Position numbers and translations under genes: made by a program
The notes under the pieces: model-generated
Told to the model about the DNA's origin: nothing
Databases searched by the model: none
What the model saw: the letters and a program-made list of their open reading frames with translations, nothing else
Assembly (NCBI RefSeq): GCF_040643435.1
Contig: NZ_JBEYUH010000018.1
Location: forward strand, 31,923-95,922
DNA length: 64,000 nucleotides
Source of the DNA: Rhodococcus sp040643435
GTDB lineage: Bacteria; Actinomycetota; Actinomycetes; Mycobacteriales; Mycobacteriaceae
Direction: 5' to 3'
Part shown: in pieces, positions 43,749 through 52,388 of the stretch
How positions within the stretch are numbered: the first letter of the stretch is position 1
How the letters are laid out: every line of letters starts with the position of its first letter

Positions 43749-44819
43749 GTGAACGACATCCTCGGACTGATCGACGACGCCGCGCTGATCGCCGACCTGC
43801 GTCGGGTGGTCGCTGCGGCCGACCGCACGCTGCACGAGATGTCCGTGCCGATACCGCGCCGGGCATGGACCGAAGCGTCGATCGTCGTCCTCGATGCGGC
43901 GGCTGCGGCAGTGTGCGCGGGTGAGTACCCTCGCCGCCCCGGAGTGATCCTGGTGTGCACGGGGCCGGCCGATCTCCCGGAATGGCAGGCCGCCGCAACC
44001 GTGGGTGCCGAACACGTCCTCGCTCTTCCGTCCGAGGAGGTGGAACTGCTCTCGATCATCGCCGCCGCGGGTGAGCCCTCGGCCGGTGCGGGCATCGTCC
44101 TCGCGGTCGTGGGCGGCTGTGGTGGAGCGGGTGCGTCCACCTTCGCCGCGGCCCTGGCGTGGGCCGCGGGGCGCGAGGACCGACGCGACACCCTGCTCGT
44201 CGATGCCGATCCGTTCGGCGGTGGCCTCGACGTCCTGACCGGTCTCGAAGAGCATCCGGGAGTGCGGTGGTCCGGTCTCACCGTCGACGGCGGCCGAATA
44301 TCGGCGCGTGCACTGCGCGACGCCGTGCCCGTCTGGGCGCCAGGGGTGGGAATCCTGTCCACCGACCGGGAGAACATCGGCCGGCCCACTGCGACCGCTG
44401 CAGGCGCGGTCGTCGAGGCGGTGCGCGCTGCGGGAACGACAGTCGTCTGCGACGTGGGCCGCAACTTCGACCCGGTGGCCGACGCGGTGCTCGCGTTGTC
44501 CGATTTCACCGTCCTGATCGTGCCCGCACGCATCGGTGCGGTGCTCGCCGCGACGCGGATCGCCCGGATCCTCTCCACCCGGGGCGAACCGGCCGGCATC
44601 GTCCTCCGCGGGCCCGCGCCCGGTGGCCTGCGACCCGCGGACGTGGCGGACGCAGTGGGCCTGGATGTGCTCACGTCGATGCGTCCCGAGCCGGGCCTGG
44701 CCGAGATGCTCGAACGCGGCGGTCTCCGGCTGCGAGGGCGATCCCCACTGCTCGGTGCAGCGCACGACGTGTTGACTGCTGCCGGATCCGGCAGCAGTGG
44801 TCCGAGGTGGGCGGCATGA
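43749..44819 (+). CDS. Septum-site-determining/CpaE-like ATPase (Rv3660c type)
   Basis: 356 residues, GTG start. An N-terminal receiver-like region, then a MinD/ParA-like domain with a relaxed P-loop VVGGCGGAGASTFAAAL (the usual GKT/S Lys is Ala, so nucleotide hydrolysis may be impaired), LLVDADPFGGGLDVLTG, and TVVCDVGRNFDP. In tad loci such CpaE-like proteins position the export machine; the M. tuberculosis homologue alters septum formation. First gene of the tad run; its stop overlaps tadA (ATGA). Confidence 0.88.
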   Translation: MNDILGLIDDAALIADLRRVVAAADRTLHEMSVPIPRRAWTEASIVVLDAAAAAVCAGEYPRRPGVILVCTGPADLPEWQAAATVGAEHVLALPSEEVELLSIIAAAGEPSAGAGIVLAVVGGCGGAGASTFAAALAWAAGREDRRDTLLVDADPFGGGLDVLTGLEEHPGVRWSGLTVDGGRISARALRDAVPVWAPGVGILSTDRENIGRPTATAAGAVVEAVRAAGTTVVCDVGRNFDPVADAVLALSDFTVLIVPARIGAVLAATRIARILSTRGEPAGIVLRGPAPGGLRPADVADAVGLDVLTSMRPEPGLAEMLERGGLRLRGRSPLLGAAHDVLTAAGSGSSGPRWAA

Positions 44820-45988
44820 CAGGAATTCTCCGAGGCGATCTCCTCGGCCGCGTGCGCGACCGGTTGGCGGACGAAGCCGGAGAACTCACCCCCGCCCGCG
44901 TCGCCGCTGCGCTGCGAGCGGAATCCGGTGGGGTGCTCGGTGACTCCGACCTCCTGGCGGCATTACGCCATCTGCAGACCGAACTCACCGGCGCAGGTCC
45001 GCTCGAGGACCTACTGGCAGATCCGGCAGTGACAGATGTGCTCGTCACCGCCCCCGACCGGGTCTGGGTTGATCGGGGGAGCGGTTTGTGCCTGACTGAG
45101 GTCACCTTTCCCGACGAGGCCGCGGTCAGACGACTCGCACAGCGACTGGCGCTGTTCGCGGGACGTCGTCTCGACGACGCGCAGATGTGGGTGGACGGAA
45201 GGCTGCCCGGTCACGGAGAGTTCGGCGTCCGGCTGCACGCGGTGCTCTCGCCGGTTGCGCAGGGCGGAACGTGTCTGTCCCTGCGCGTGCTGCGGCCCGC
45301 CACCCAGGGGCTCGAAGCGTTGCGGGATCGCGGAGCCATCTCCGAAGTCGCATACCGGCTACTGCAACGTATCGTCCGCGCCCGCCTGGCGTTTCTCGTC
45401 GTCGGCGGGACGGGTGCCGGCAAGACGACGCTCCTTGCAGCGTTGCTCGGTGCGGTCGACGGCACCGAGCGCATCGTCTGTGTCGAGGATGCGGCCGAAT
45501 TGGTTCCGGCGCACCCGCACGTCGTTCGGTTGGTGGCGCGGGCACCCAACGTCGAAGGAGTCGGGGAGGTCACCGTGCGCGACCTCGTACGGCAGGCGCT
45601 GCGAATGCGGCCCGACCGCATCGTCATCGGAGAGGTACGGGGAGCCGAGGTCGTCGACCTTCTCACTGCCTTGAACACTGGCCACGACGGTGGTGCCGGA
45701 ACGGTGCACGCCAATTCCCCCGACGAGGTACCCGCGCGACTCGAGGCTCTCGCCGCGCTCGGTGGACTCGATCGCGCGGCGCTGCACAGTCAACTCGTCG
45801 CAGCGGTTCAGGTCATTCTGCACGTGCACCGCGGGGCCGACGGCATGCGGCGACTCGTGGAGATCGGGGTGGTCGAACGCGACCCGGCGGCGGGCGTGAT
45901 CGTCACGCCCGCATGGACCTACGCAGACGGAAACAAGCCGGGTGCGGACACCCTCGAACGAGTACTGCGTCGGCGGGACGTCCCGTGA
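44816..45988 (+). CDS. tadA: TadA/CpaF-type secretion ATPase
   Basis: 390 residues. Type II/IV secretion ATPase with N-terminal domain, Walker A GGTGAGKTTLLAAL near residue 197, Asp box CVEDAAEL, Walker B MRPDRIVIGEVRGAE and His box TGHDGGAGTVHANS. Powers assembly of Flp-type pili or pseudopili from the cytoplasm. Overlaps genes on both sides by four bases. Homologue of Rv3659c. Confidence 0.94.
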   Translation: MTGILRGDLLGRVRDRLADEAGELTPARVAAALRAESGGVLGDSDLLAALRHLQTELTGAGPLEDLLADPAVTDVLVTAPDRVWVDRGSGLCLTEVTFPDEAAVRRLAQRLALFAGRRLDDAQMWVDGRLPGHGEFGVRLHAVLSPVAQGGTCLSLRVLRPATQGLEALRDRGAISEVAYRLLQRIVRARLAFLVVGGTGAGKTTLLAALLGAVDGTERIVCVEDAAELVPAHPHVVRLVARAPNVEGVGEVTVRDLVRQALRMRPDRIVIGEVRGAEVVDLLTALNTGHDGGAGTVHANSPDEVPARLEALAALGGLDRAALHSQLVAAVQVILHVHRGADGMRRLVEIGVVERDPAAGVIVTPAWTYADGNKPGADTLERVLRRRDVP

Positions 45989-46788
45989 CGACGACCGTTC
46001 TGTGCTTGGCGGCGGCACTGCTCGTCCTGCCGGGGCCATCAGCTCGCCGCCGGCTGCGGGGTGCGGGGCCGACGTCCGGACCGCGTCGGGTGCCGCCTCC
46101 TCTCGCCGGTGGGGCCGTGCTCGCAGTGGCCGCCGCGATCGTGGTGTGGGCGGGAATCGCTCCCGCTCTCGCTGCCGCGACCGTCGTGGTGACGGTGGTG
46201 TGGCGCCGCCGTTCACGCCGCCGCATGGCGGAACTCGAAGGACATCGTCGAATGCTGTTGTCCGGCCTGGACACCGTGATCGCCGACCTGCGCGTCGGGG
46301 CACATCCCGCGGATGCCTGTGAGACTGCTGCACGCGAGACGGCCGGTCCGGTCGCAGGGGCGTTCCGGGTCGCTGCGGCGCGTGCACGGCTCGGTGGATC
46401 GGCTGCTCACGGATTGGTCTCGGTCGCAGCAACTTCCGGATCGGACGGTGTCGCCGACAGTCTGGGCCGGGTGGCCGACGCGTGGTCGGTCTCCGATCGT
46501 CACGGTCTCGCCCTGGCCGAACTACTCGGTGCCGCGCGCGCCGATCTGGCCGCGCGCATGCGCATTCGTGCTCGTACGGAGTCCGGTCTCGCCGGAGCTC
46601 GTGCCACGGCGTCGGTACTTGCGGGATTGCCCGCGCTCGGTGTCGGTCTCGGGCAGCTCATGGGGGCGGCTCCACTGGAGATACTCCTCGCGGGTGGACT
46701 CGGCGGCGCGATGCTCGTCGTCGGTGCGGTGCTCGTCTGCGCCGGTCTGCTGTGGACCGATCGGATCGCGGCCCGGGTGGGACGATGA
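45985..46788 (+). CDS. tadB: TadB-like inner-membrane protein
   Basis: 267 residues. Two membrane helices near the N-terminus (AVLAVAAAIVVWAGIAPALAAA region), a GspF-type helical domain (MAELEGHRRMLLSGLDTVIADLRVGA), and two helices at the C-terminus. GTG overlaps the tadA stop (GTGA). Membrane platform partner of TadA; homologue of Rv3658c. Confidence 0.88.
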   Translation: MTTTVLCLAAALLVLPGPSARRRLRGAGPTSGPRRVPPPLAGGAVLAVAAAIVVWAGIAPALAAATVVVTVVWRRRSRRRMAELEGHRRMLLSGLDTVIADLRVGAHPADACETAARETAGPVAGAFRVAAARARLGGSAAHGLVSVAATSGSDGVADSLGRVADAWSVSDRHGLALAELLGAARADLAARMRIRARTESGLAGARATASVLAGLPALGVGLGQLMGAAPLEILLAGGLGGAMLVVGAVLVCAGLLWTDRIAARVGR

Positions 46789-47360
46789 GCGCCGAGTGGG
46801 CAGCACTGCTGGGGGTGGCCGCGCTCGTCGTCGCACCCGTACCGCGGCACGCGACGCGCCTCGCACCCACCAGAACCGGTGAGGATCGGCAGAGTGCAGC
46901 GGTGACTGCGGTCGATCCGCACGCGGTCCCCGCCGCGTTCGATCTGTTCGCTGCATGCCTGCGCGCGGGGATGCCGGCCGGAACCGCTGCACGCGTCGTC
47001 GCGGAGTCTGCTCCGCCGGAACTCGCCGCGGGCTTGCGGCGAGGCGCCGACCGGTTGGCGTTGGGTGCCGACGCGGCGGAGGCGTGGGCAGGCCCGGAAG
47101 CCACCGGAGTACTCGATGACTTCGCCCGTGCGGCAAGACGATCTGCGAAATCCGGTGCACCTTTCTCCGAGACCGTGGCCGAACTCGCTGTCCGTCATCG
47201 CGCCGAGACCGAGGATCGGGTGATCGCCGAGATCGACCGAGCAGGAGTGCTCGTGAGCGGGCCCCTCGGATTGTGCTTCCTGCCGGCCTTCGTGTGCCTG
47301 GGCATCGTCCCGGTCGTGATCGGTCTGGCACGTGACGTGCTCGGCGCAGGGCTGATGTGA
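46785..47360 (+). CDS. tadC: TadC-like inner-membrane protein
   Basis: 191 residues, GspF-type domain: AFDLFAACLRAGMPAGTAARVVAE, ELAVRHRAETEDRVIAEIDRAGVLVSGPLGLCFLPAFVCLGIVPVVIGLA with two closing membrane helices. ATG overlaps the tadB stop. Homologue of Rv3657c. Confidence 0.87.
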   Translation: MSAEWAALLGVAALVVAPVPRHATRLAPTRTGEDRQSAAVTAVDPHAVPAAFDLFAACLRAGMPAGTAARVVAESAPPELAAGLRRGADRLALGADAAEAWAGPEATGVLDDFARAARRSAKSGAPFSETVAELAVRHRAETEDRVIAEIDRAGVLVSGPLGLCFLPAFVCLGIVPVVIGLARDVLGAGLM

Positions 47361-47410
47361 ACGTCGGCGCGGACCGTCTGCGCCGCAACGAAATGAAAAG
47401 GGGGATAAGA

Positions 47411-47629
47411 ATGGCAAAACGGATATCGGTGAAAGGGATCATGCACGGACTGCGCGGCCGCCTCGAGGGTCTCGCACGACAGGATGACGGTATGTCTACG
47501 GCGGAGTACGCGATCGGGACCATCGCGGCAGCGGCATTCGGCGCGGTGCTGTACACGGTGGTGACCGGCGACTCGATCGTCTCCGCATTGACCGGCATCG
47601 TCGAACGCGCATTGAACACCTCGGTGTGA
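47411..47629 (+). CDS. Flp-pilin-like DUF4244 protein
   Basis: 72 residues from ATG 47411, which has AGGGGG six to ten bases upstream; an in-frame GTG overlapping tadC would add 18 residues. Basic leader, then RQDDGMSTAEYAIGTIAAAAFGAVLYTVV: a prepilin-type site (after DDG) with Glu at +5 and Tyr at +6, the Flp pilin signature, before a hydrophobic helix. It is the likely pilin subunit; homologue of Rv3656c. No prepilin peptidase gene is in the cluster. Confidence 0.87.
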   Translation: MAKRISVKGIMHGLRGRLEGLARQDDGMSTAEYAIGTIAAAAFGAVLYTVVTGDSIVSALTGIVERALNTSV

Positions 47630-48012
47630 CAACCGCGCATGCGGAGAATGCTCGCCGGAAATTGCTTCCGAGGTTTGCGCGAGAGGACGCCGGGGGCGTC
47701 ACGGTCGAAGCAGCACTTGCGATCGCGAGCCTTGTCACGGTACTCGTCCTGTGCCTCGGGGCGGTGCTGAGCATCGCGTACCAGGTGCGGTGTCACGACG
47801 CCGCGCGCGAAGCGGCCCGTCTCGTCGCGCGGGGCGACCAGGCGCGTGCGCTCGACGTGGCCGCTCGCGTCGCGCCACCGGACGCGCGCGTCGTGGTGCA
47901 GGAGGAGGGAGATCTGATCGTGGTGGTCGTGACTGCGGAGAGCCCACTGCTTCCTCTGGTGACGCTGACGGCGGAAGCGGTATCGGTGCGGGAGCCCGAA
48001 GGAATGCAATGA
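47626..48012 (+). CDS. TadE-family pseudopilin (Rv3655c type)
   Basis: 128 residues, GTG overlapping the pilin stop. Basic leader, REDAGGVTVEAALAIASLVTVLVLCLGAV: TadE-like processing site with Glu in the helix start, followed by an extracytoplasmic domain. Probably a minor pseudopilin. The M. tuberculosis homologue has been reported as secreted to host cells. Confidence 0.86.
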   Translation: MTTAHAENARRKLLPRFAREDAGGVTVEAALAIASLVTVLVLCLGAVLSIAYQVRCHDAAREAARLVARGDQARALDVAARVAPPDARVVVQEEGDLIVVVVTAESPLLPLVTLTAEAVSVREPEGMQ

Positions 48013-48389
48013 AGCCGAGTCGGATTCCTCTCGGGGACGACGGGAGCGCGAGCGTGATCGGCTGTGCGGTGATGGCCGGTCTGATCGCGGTTACCGCCAC
48101 TTTGCTGCACGTCGGATCGGTCGTCGTGGCACGTCATCGTGCACAGGCGGCGGCCGATCTGGCGGCGGTGGCGGTCGCCGCGGCGCTGGACCGGGGTGTC
48201 GTCGAGGCCTGCGAGGTCAGCGAACCGATCACCTCGAGAATGCGGGTGCGGTTGCAGCGCTGCGAGATCGACGGCTGGTATGTGCTACTCGAAGTCGCCG
48301 CTCCGGTCTCGTCCTTCTTCGACGGTGCGGAGGCGAAGGCCGTTGCGCGGGCGGGTCCGGCCGCGGAGGTCAAGCCTTCCGGTGGCTGA
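48009..48389 (+). CDS. TadE-like pseudopilin (Rv3654c type)
   Basis: 126 residues, ATG overlapping the previous stop. LGDDGSASVIGCAVMAGLIAVTATLLHVGSVVVARHRAQAAADLAAVAVAAAL is the Rv3654c-type helix; the usual Glu at +5 is missing, so processing may differ. Two Cys in the C-terminal half (EACEVSE, LQRCEID) could form a disulfide. Last gene of the tad run. Confidence 0.85.
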   Translation: MKPSRIPLGDDGSASVIGCAVMAGLIAVTATLLHVGSVVVARHRAQAAADLAAVAVAAALDRGVVEACEVSEPITSRMRVRLQRCEIDGWYVLLEVAAPVSSFFDGAEAKAVARAGPAAEVKPSGG

Positions 48390-48817
48390 ATCCGGTCGGC
48401 TCGCTCCCCGCCCGTCGCCGCGCGAACGATACGTGTCGGTAGTCACAATGCATGGTGGTCACATTACGGTGTGCGGCGCAAGTCCGCTTCCCGGGTGGGC
48501 GGTGCCGCGAGCCGGGACGGGCAGGTGTAGTGCTGCGACTGTGGGTCGGGTGCGGCAGCCGAACCGCTCTCATCAGCGAATCCGTGAGTCGAGACACGTT
48601 CCTTCTTGATTACGAGGACATTTCGTCCCACCGCCGCGAGCGCCTTATACCCGGCGGTCGTGTGGCCGAGACTCGACGTGGGTACGAGGTGTGTCTAGAG
48701 TCAACCCCCGTTCCGGAGTGAACACTCGTTCGCTCCGTGGCTCGTACCGACGCCGCGGACCGTCGCGGCCGACGGGGCAGTCGACGCTGTCCCGTCGGGA
48801 CTGAGGGAGGATGGATC
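48390..48817. other. 428-base gap upstream of dppA
   Basis: No convincing gene. TCACA-N6-TGTGC (48459-48474) is an inside-out version of the Crp palindrome. TAGAGT near 48696 could be a -10 for dppA, giving a long leader of about 115 bases. Codon patterns in the open frame through 48452-48721 do not look like those of the neighbours. Confidence 0.4.
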
Positions 48818-50431
48818 TTGAGGATCAAGCGCACGATCGCGGTCGTGTCGGCCGGCTTCATAGCCGCCGGCATGCTCGCGGCATGTGGGGGCGGCAGCGG
48901 CGGAGATGCCGAAGGTGTCTACAGCATGTACATCATGCAACCCGAGAACCCGTTGGTTCCGGGCAACACCACCGAGAGTGAGGGCAATCAAGTCCTCAAG
49001 TCGTTGTTCACCCCGCTGGTGAACTACAACGACGAGACCAGCGAGGTCGAGTACACCGGCGTCGCCGAGTCGGTCGAGTCCGAGGACCAGATCACGTGGA
49101 CGATCAAGCTGAATCCCGGCTGGACGTTCCACGACGGAACACCCGTGACCGCGAAATCGTATGTCGACGCGTGGAACTACACCGCATTGAGCACCAACGC
49201 ATACGGCGCGTCGTACTTCTTCGAGAATGTGAAGGGCTACGACGATCTGCAGGCTCCCGAGGGTGGTGAGCCCGCTGCGACCACCATGTCCGGCCTCGAA
49301 GCCGTGGACGACACGACCATTTCGGTCGAGTTGAAGGAACCCTTCGCGATCTACCCCGTCACGCTCGGGTACACGGCCTTCATGCCCCTTCCCGAAGCCT
49401 TCTTCGCCGACCCCGATGCGTTCGGCCGTCGTCCCATCGGCAACGGACCGTTCAAGGCGGACGAGGACTTCGTCGACGGCCAGGGCTTCACCGTGACCAA
49501 GTACGAGGACTACGCCGGTGAGAACGCCGCTCGGTCGCAGGGCGTGCAGTTCAAGGTCTACACCGAGTTGACCACTGCCTACACCGACGTTCAGGCCGGT
49601 GGCCTCGACGTGATGCTTGATCTGCCGCCGGACGCGTGGGCCACCGCTCGCGATCAGTTCGGTGATCGTTACGTCGAGCGAGCACGTCCCGACATCACCT
49701 CGCTCTCGTTCCCTACCTACGACCCGCGCTTCTCCGACCCCCTTGTCCGGGAAGCATTCTCGATGGCGATCGACCGGCAGGCCATCACCGAGGCGATCTT
49801 CAGCAATACGCGCACTCCGGCAGGATCCTTCGGATCGCCCGTCGTCGAGGGCTACCGTGAGGACGCATGTGGCGCCAAGTGCGAGCTGAACGCCGAGCAG
49901 GCAAACAAACTGCTCGACGAGGCCGGCTTCGATCGCAGCGTGCCGGTTGATCTCTGGTTCAACGCCGGTGCCTCCCATGACATCTGGATGACCGCGATCG
50001 GCAACCAGCTTCGCACCAACCTTGGTGTCGAATACGTGCTGCGCGGCGACCTGCAGTTCGCGCAGTACCTGCCGCTTCAGGACGAGAAGGGTATGACCGG
50101 CCCGTTCCGTATGGGCTGGATCATGGATTATCCCTCCCTGTACAACTTCCTGGCGCCCGTGTACAGCACGGCCGCGATGCCGCCCGCGGGTTCGAACATG
50201 AGCTTCTACAGCAACCCCGAATTCGATGCGGCGCTGTCCGCCGGCAACAATGCCGACACTCTCGACGCAGCCACGGCCGAATATCAGCGTGCCGAGGACA
50301 TTCTGTTCCGCGACATGCCCGCCACGCCGCTCTTCTACGGTCTGAACCAGGTCGTGACGAGCGACCGGGTGAGCAACGTGAAGATCGACCCCTTCGGGGA
50401 CATTGTGACGGCAGAAGTCACGGTCGACTGA
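48818..50431 (+). CDS. dppA: Peptide ABC transporter substrate-binding lipoprotein
   Basis: 537 residues from TTG 48818, with GGGAGGA 8 bases upstream. Lipoprotein signal LRIKRTIAVVSAGFIAAGML with lipobox LAAC, then an SBP_bac_5 (family 5) domain: LNPGWTFHDGTPVTAKSYVDAWNY, GNGPFKADE, VREAFSMAIDRQAI. Captures di- or oligopeptides outside the membrane. Homologue of Rv3666c (DppA), also reported to bind haem. A 16-bp hairpin separates it from dppB. Confidence 0.92.
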   Translation: MRIKRTIAVVSAGFIAAGMLAACGGGSGGDAEGVYSMYIMQPENPLVPGNTTESEGNQVLKSLFTPLVNYNDETSEVEYTGVAESVESEDQITWTIKLNPGWTFHDGTPVTAKSYVDAWNYTALSTNAYGASYFFENVKGYDDLQAPEGGEPAATTMSGLEAVDDTTISVELKEPFAIYPVTLGYTAFMPLPEAFFADPDAFGRRPIGNGPFKADEDFVDGQGFTVTKYEDYAGENAARSQGVQFKVYTELTTAYTDVQAGGLDVMLDLPPDAWATARDQFGDRYVERARPDITSLSFPTYDPRFSDPLVREAFSMAIDRQAITEAIFSNTRTPAGSFGSPVVEGYREDACGAKCELNAEQANKLLDEAGFDRSVPVDLWFNAGASHDIWMTAIGNQLRTNLGVEYVLRGDLQFAQYLPLQDEKGMTGPFRMGWIMDYPSLYNFLAPVYSTAAMPPAGSNMSFYSNPEFDAALSAGNNADTLDAATAEYQRAEDILFRDMPATPLFYGLNQVVTSDRVSNVKIDPFGDIVTAEVTVD

Positions 50432-50440
50432 GTGACGGAC

Positions 50441-50476
50441 GGTGGGGGTGCCCCGCGGATGCGGGGCACCCCCACC
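50441..50476 (+). terminator. Hairpin between dppA and dppB
   Basis: 16-bp perfect stem (50441-50456 with 50461-50476), loop GGAT, no T-run. Placed to let dppA be made in excess of the membrane and ATPase genes. Confidence 0.7.
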
Positions 50477-50514
50477 ACCGTGTAGGACATTGTTGTTCCG
50501 TATAGGAGAACCCA

Positions 50515-51438
50515 GTGGGTCGCTTCATCACGCGTCGATTGCTGTTGACCGTTCCGGTCCTGATCGGCGCTTCCTTCCTCATCTTCGCGATGGTCTACGC
50601 CCTTCCGGGCGACCCCATTCGCGCCCTCGCAGGCGATCGCCCACTGGCCCCCGCGGTCGTGGCGCAGCTTCGCGCCGAGTACAACCTCGACGATCCGTTC
50701 TTCGTCCAGTACGTCAAGTACATCGGCGGACTACTGCAGGGAGATTTCGGGTCGGATTTCTCCGGTAGGCCGGTACTGGACACCATTTCGCAGCGGTTGC
50801 CGGTGACCATGCAGTTGACGGCGGTGGCCGTCGCCTTCGAAATCCTCATCGGCATCACGGCCGGTGTGCTCGCAGCACTGCGCCGAAACTCCTTCTTCGA
50901 CAATCTTGTGCTCGTCTCGTCGACGATGCTGGTGTCGATCCCGGTGTTCGTCCTGGGCTTCGTCTCCCAGTACGTTCTGGGATACAAACTCGGCCTGTTC
51001 CCGATCGCCGGTATCAACGACGGCTGGTACAGCTACCTGCTTCCGGGGCTGGTGCTGGCGTCGCTGTCCATGGCGTATGTGGCGCGGCTGACCCGTACCG
51101 CGGTGTCGGAATCGATGGCCGCCGACTACATTCGCACCGCCCGCGCCAAAGGCGTCGGGTACCGGCGCATTGTTACTCGGCATGCTCTGCGTAACAGCTT
51201 GATTCCGGTCGTGACGTTCATCGGTGCCGACATCGGGGCGTTGCTCGGCGGAGCGATCATCACCGAATCGGTTTTCAACATCCCTGGTCTGGGCCGCGCG
51301 ATCTTCGACGCGGTGCAGAATCAGGAAGGTGCGGTCGTCGTCGGCATCGTCACGCTGATGGTCTTCTTCTACATCTTTTTCAACCTCGTCGTGGATGTGC
51401 TCTACGCGCTCCTCGACCCCCGGATCAGATACGAGTAG
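50515..51438 (+). CDS. dppB: Peptide ABC transporter permease DppB
   Basis: 307 residues, GTG preceded by AGGAG. Typical DppB topology: RFITRRLLLTVPVLIGASFLIFAMVYALPGDP, then five more helices and the EAA loop ARAKGVGYRRIVTRHALRNSLIP. Forms the channel with DppC. Homologue of Rv3665c. Confidence 0.94.
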   Translation: MGRFITRRLLLTVPVLIGASFLIFAMVYALPGDPIRALAGDRPLAPAVVAQLRAEYNLDDPFFVQYVKYIGGLLQGDFGSDFSGRPVLDTISQRLPVTMQLTAVAVAFEILIGITAGVLAALRRNSFFDNLVLVSSTMLVSIPVFVLGFVSQYVLGYKLGLFPIAGINDGWYSYLLPGLVLASLSMAYVARLTRTAVSESMAADYIRTARAKGVGYRRIVTRHALRNSLIPVVTFIGADIGALLGGAIITESVFNIPGLGRAIFDAVQNQEGAVVVGIVTLMVFFYIFFNLVVDVLYALLDPRIRYE

Positions 51439-51442
51439 TGGT

Positions 51443-52384
51443 ATGGATTCCAATTATGCCGAGGCAGCCCGTCAGCACGCCGTGCAGGAAGGCGAGCCTG
51501 GCAATGTGGTCACCGGTGAGGCCGTGGAACTCGTCGGCCAGGCGAGCTTGTGGGGCAACGCGTGGAAGAAGTTGCGCCGCAGCGCGTTCTTCTGGTTCGG
51601 GGCGGTCATCTCGGTTGTCCTCGTGGCCATGGCGATAGTGCCGCAACTGTTCGCTCGTGGGATCGACCCCCGGGCGTGCGACCTGTCGGACACCCGGCTT
51701 CCGCCCAGTGCGGAGCACTGGTTCGGAACGGATCTGCAGGGTTGTGACTATTACGCCAACGTGATCTACGGTGCCCGCGTCTCGCTGACCATCGGCCTAC
51801 TGGCCGTCGTCGGCGTGCTGATCGTGGGTGTGCTGATCGGCTCGCTGGCAGGCTATTTCGGAGGATTTCTGGACAGTCTGCTGGCCCGGTTCACCGATAT
51901 CTTCTTCGGCATTCCACTGCTGCTCGGTGCGCTCGTGCTGTTGACCGTGACGAGCGAGAGAACCACGCTGACCGTGGCGATGGCGCTGGTCGCCTTCGGT
52001 TGGATGACCGCAATGCGTCTGGTGCGTTCTTCCGTCATCGCTGTCAAGGGAAGCGAGTACGTTCAAGCCGCCCAGGCGCTCGGTGCCTCCACCTTCCGTA
52101 TCCTGGTCAGGCACATTCTGCCGAATGCGCTGACTCCGGTCCTGGTGTATGCCACCATCGCGGTCGGTACGTTCATCGCTGCGGAAGCGGCGCTGTCGTA
52201 TCTCGGTATCGGCTTGCAGATGCCGGCAATCTCGTGGGGTCTGCAGATCAACTTGGGCCAGAACTACATTTCGACCTCGCCGCACCTGGTGTTGTTCCCG
52301 GCAGCTTTCCTGTCGTTCACCGTGCTGGCCTTCATTCTCATGGGTGATGCGCTGCGCGATGCGCTCGACCCGAAACGGAGCTGA
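51443..52384 (+). CDS. dppC: Peptide ABC transporter permease DppC
   Basis: 313 residues from ATG 51443, 4 bases past dppB. N-terminal cytoplasmic stretch of about 45 residues, then SAFFWFGAVISVVLVAMAIV, the HWFGTDLQGCDYYANVIYGARVSL block specific to DppC, and the EAA loop AAQALGASTFRILVRHILPNALTP. Homologue of Rv3664c. Confidence 0.94.
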   Translation: MDSNYAEAARQHAVQEGEPGNVVTGEAVELVGQASLWGNAWKKLRRSAFFWFGAVISVVLVAMAIVPQLFARGIDPRACDLSDTRLPPSAEHWFGTDLQGCDYYANVIYGARVSLTIGLLAVVGVLIVGVLIGSLAGYFGGFLDSLLARFTDIFFGIPLLLGALVLLTVTSERTTLTVAMALVAFGWMTAMRLVRSSVIAVKGSEYVQAAQALGASTFRILVRHILPNALTPVLVYATIAVGTFIAAEAALSYLGIGLQMPAISWGLQINLGQNYISTSPHLVLFPAAFLSFTVLAFILMGDALRDALDPKRS

Positions 52385-52388
52385 CGCA

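Noticed and set aside
48452..48721. 89-codon open frame upstream of dppA
   Set aside because: Composition is unlike the neighbours, there is no ribosome site and no recognisable domain.
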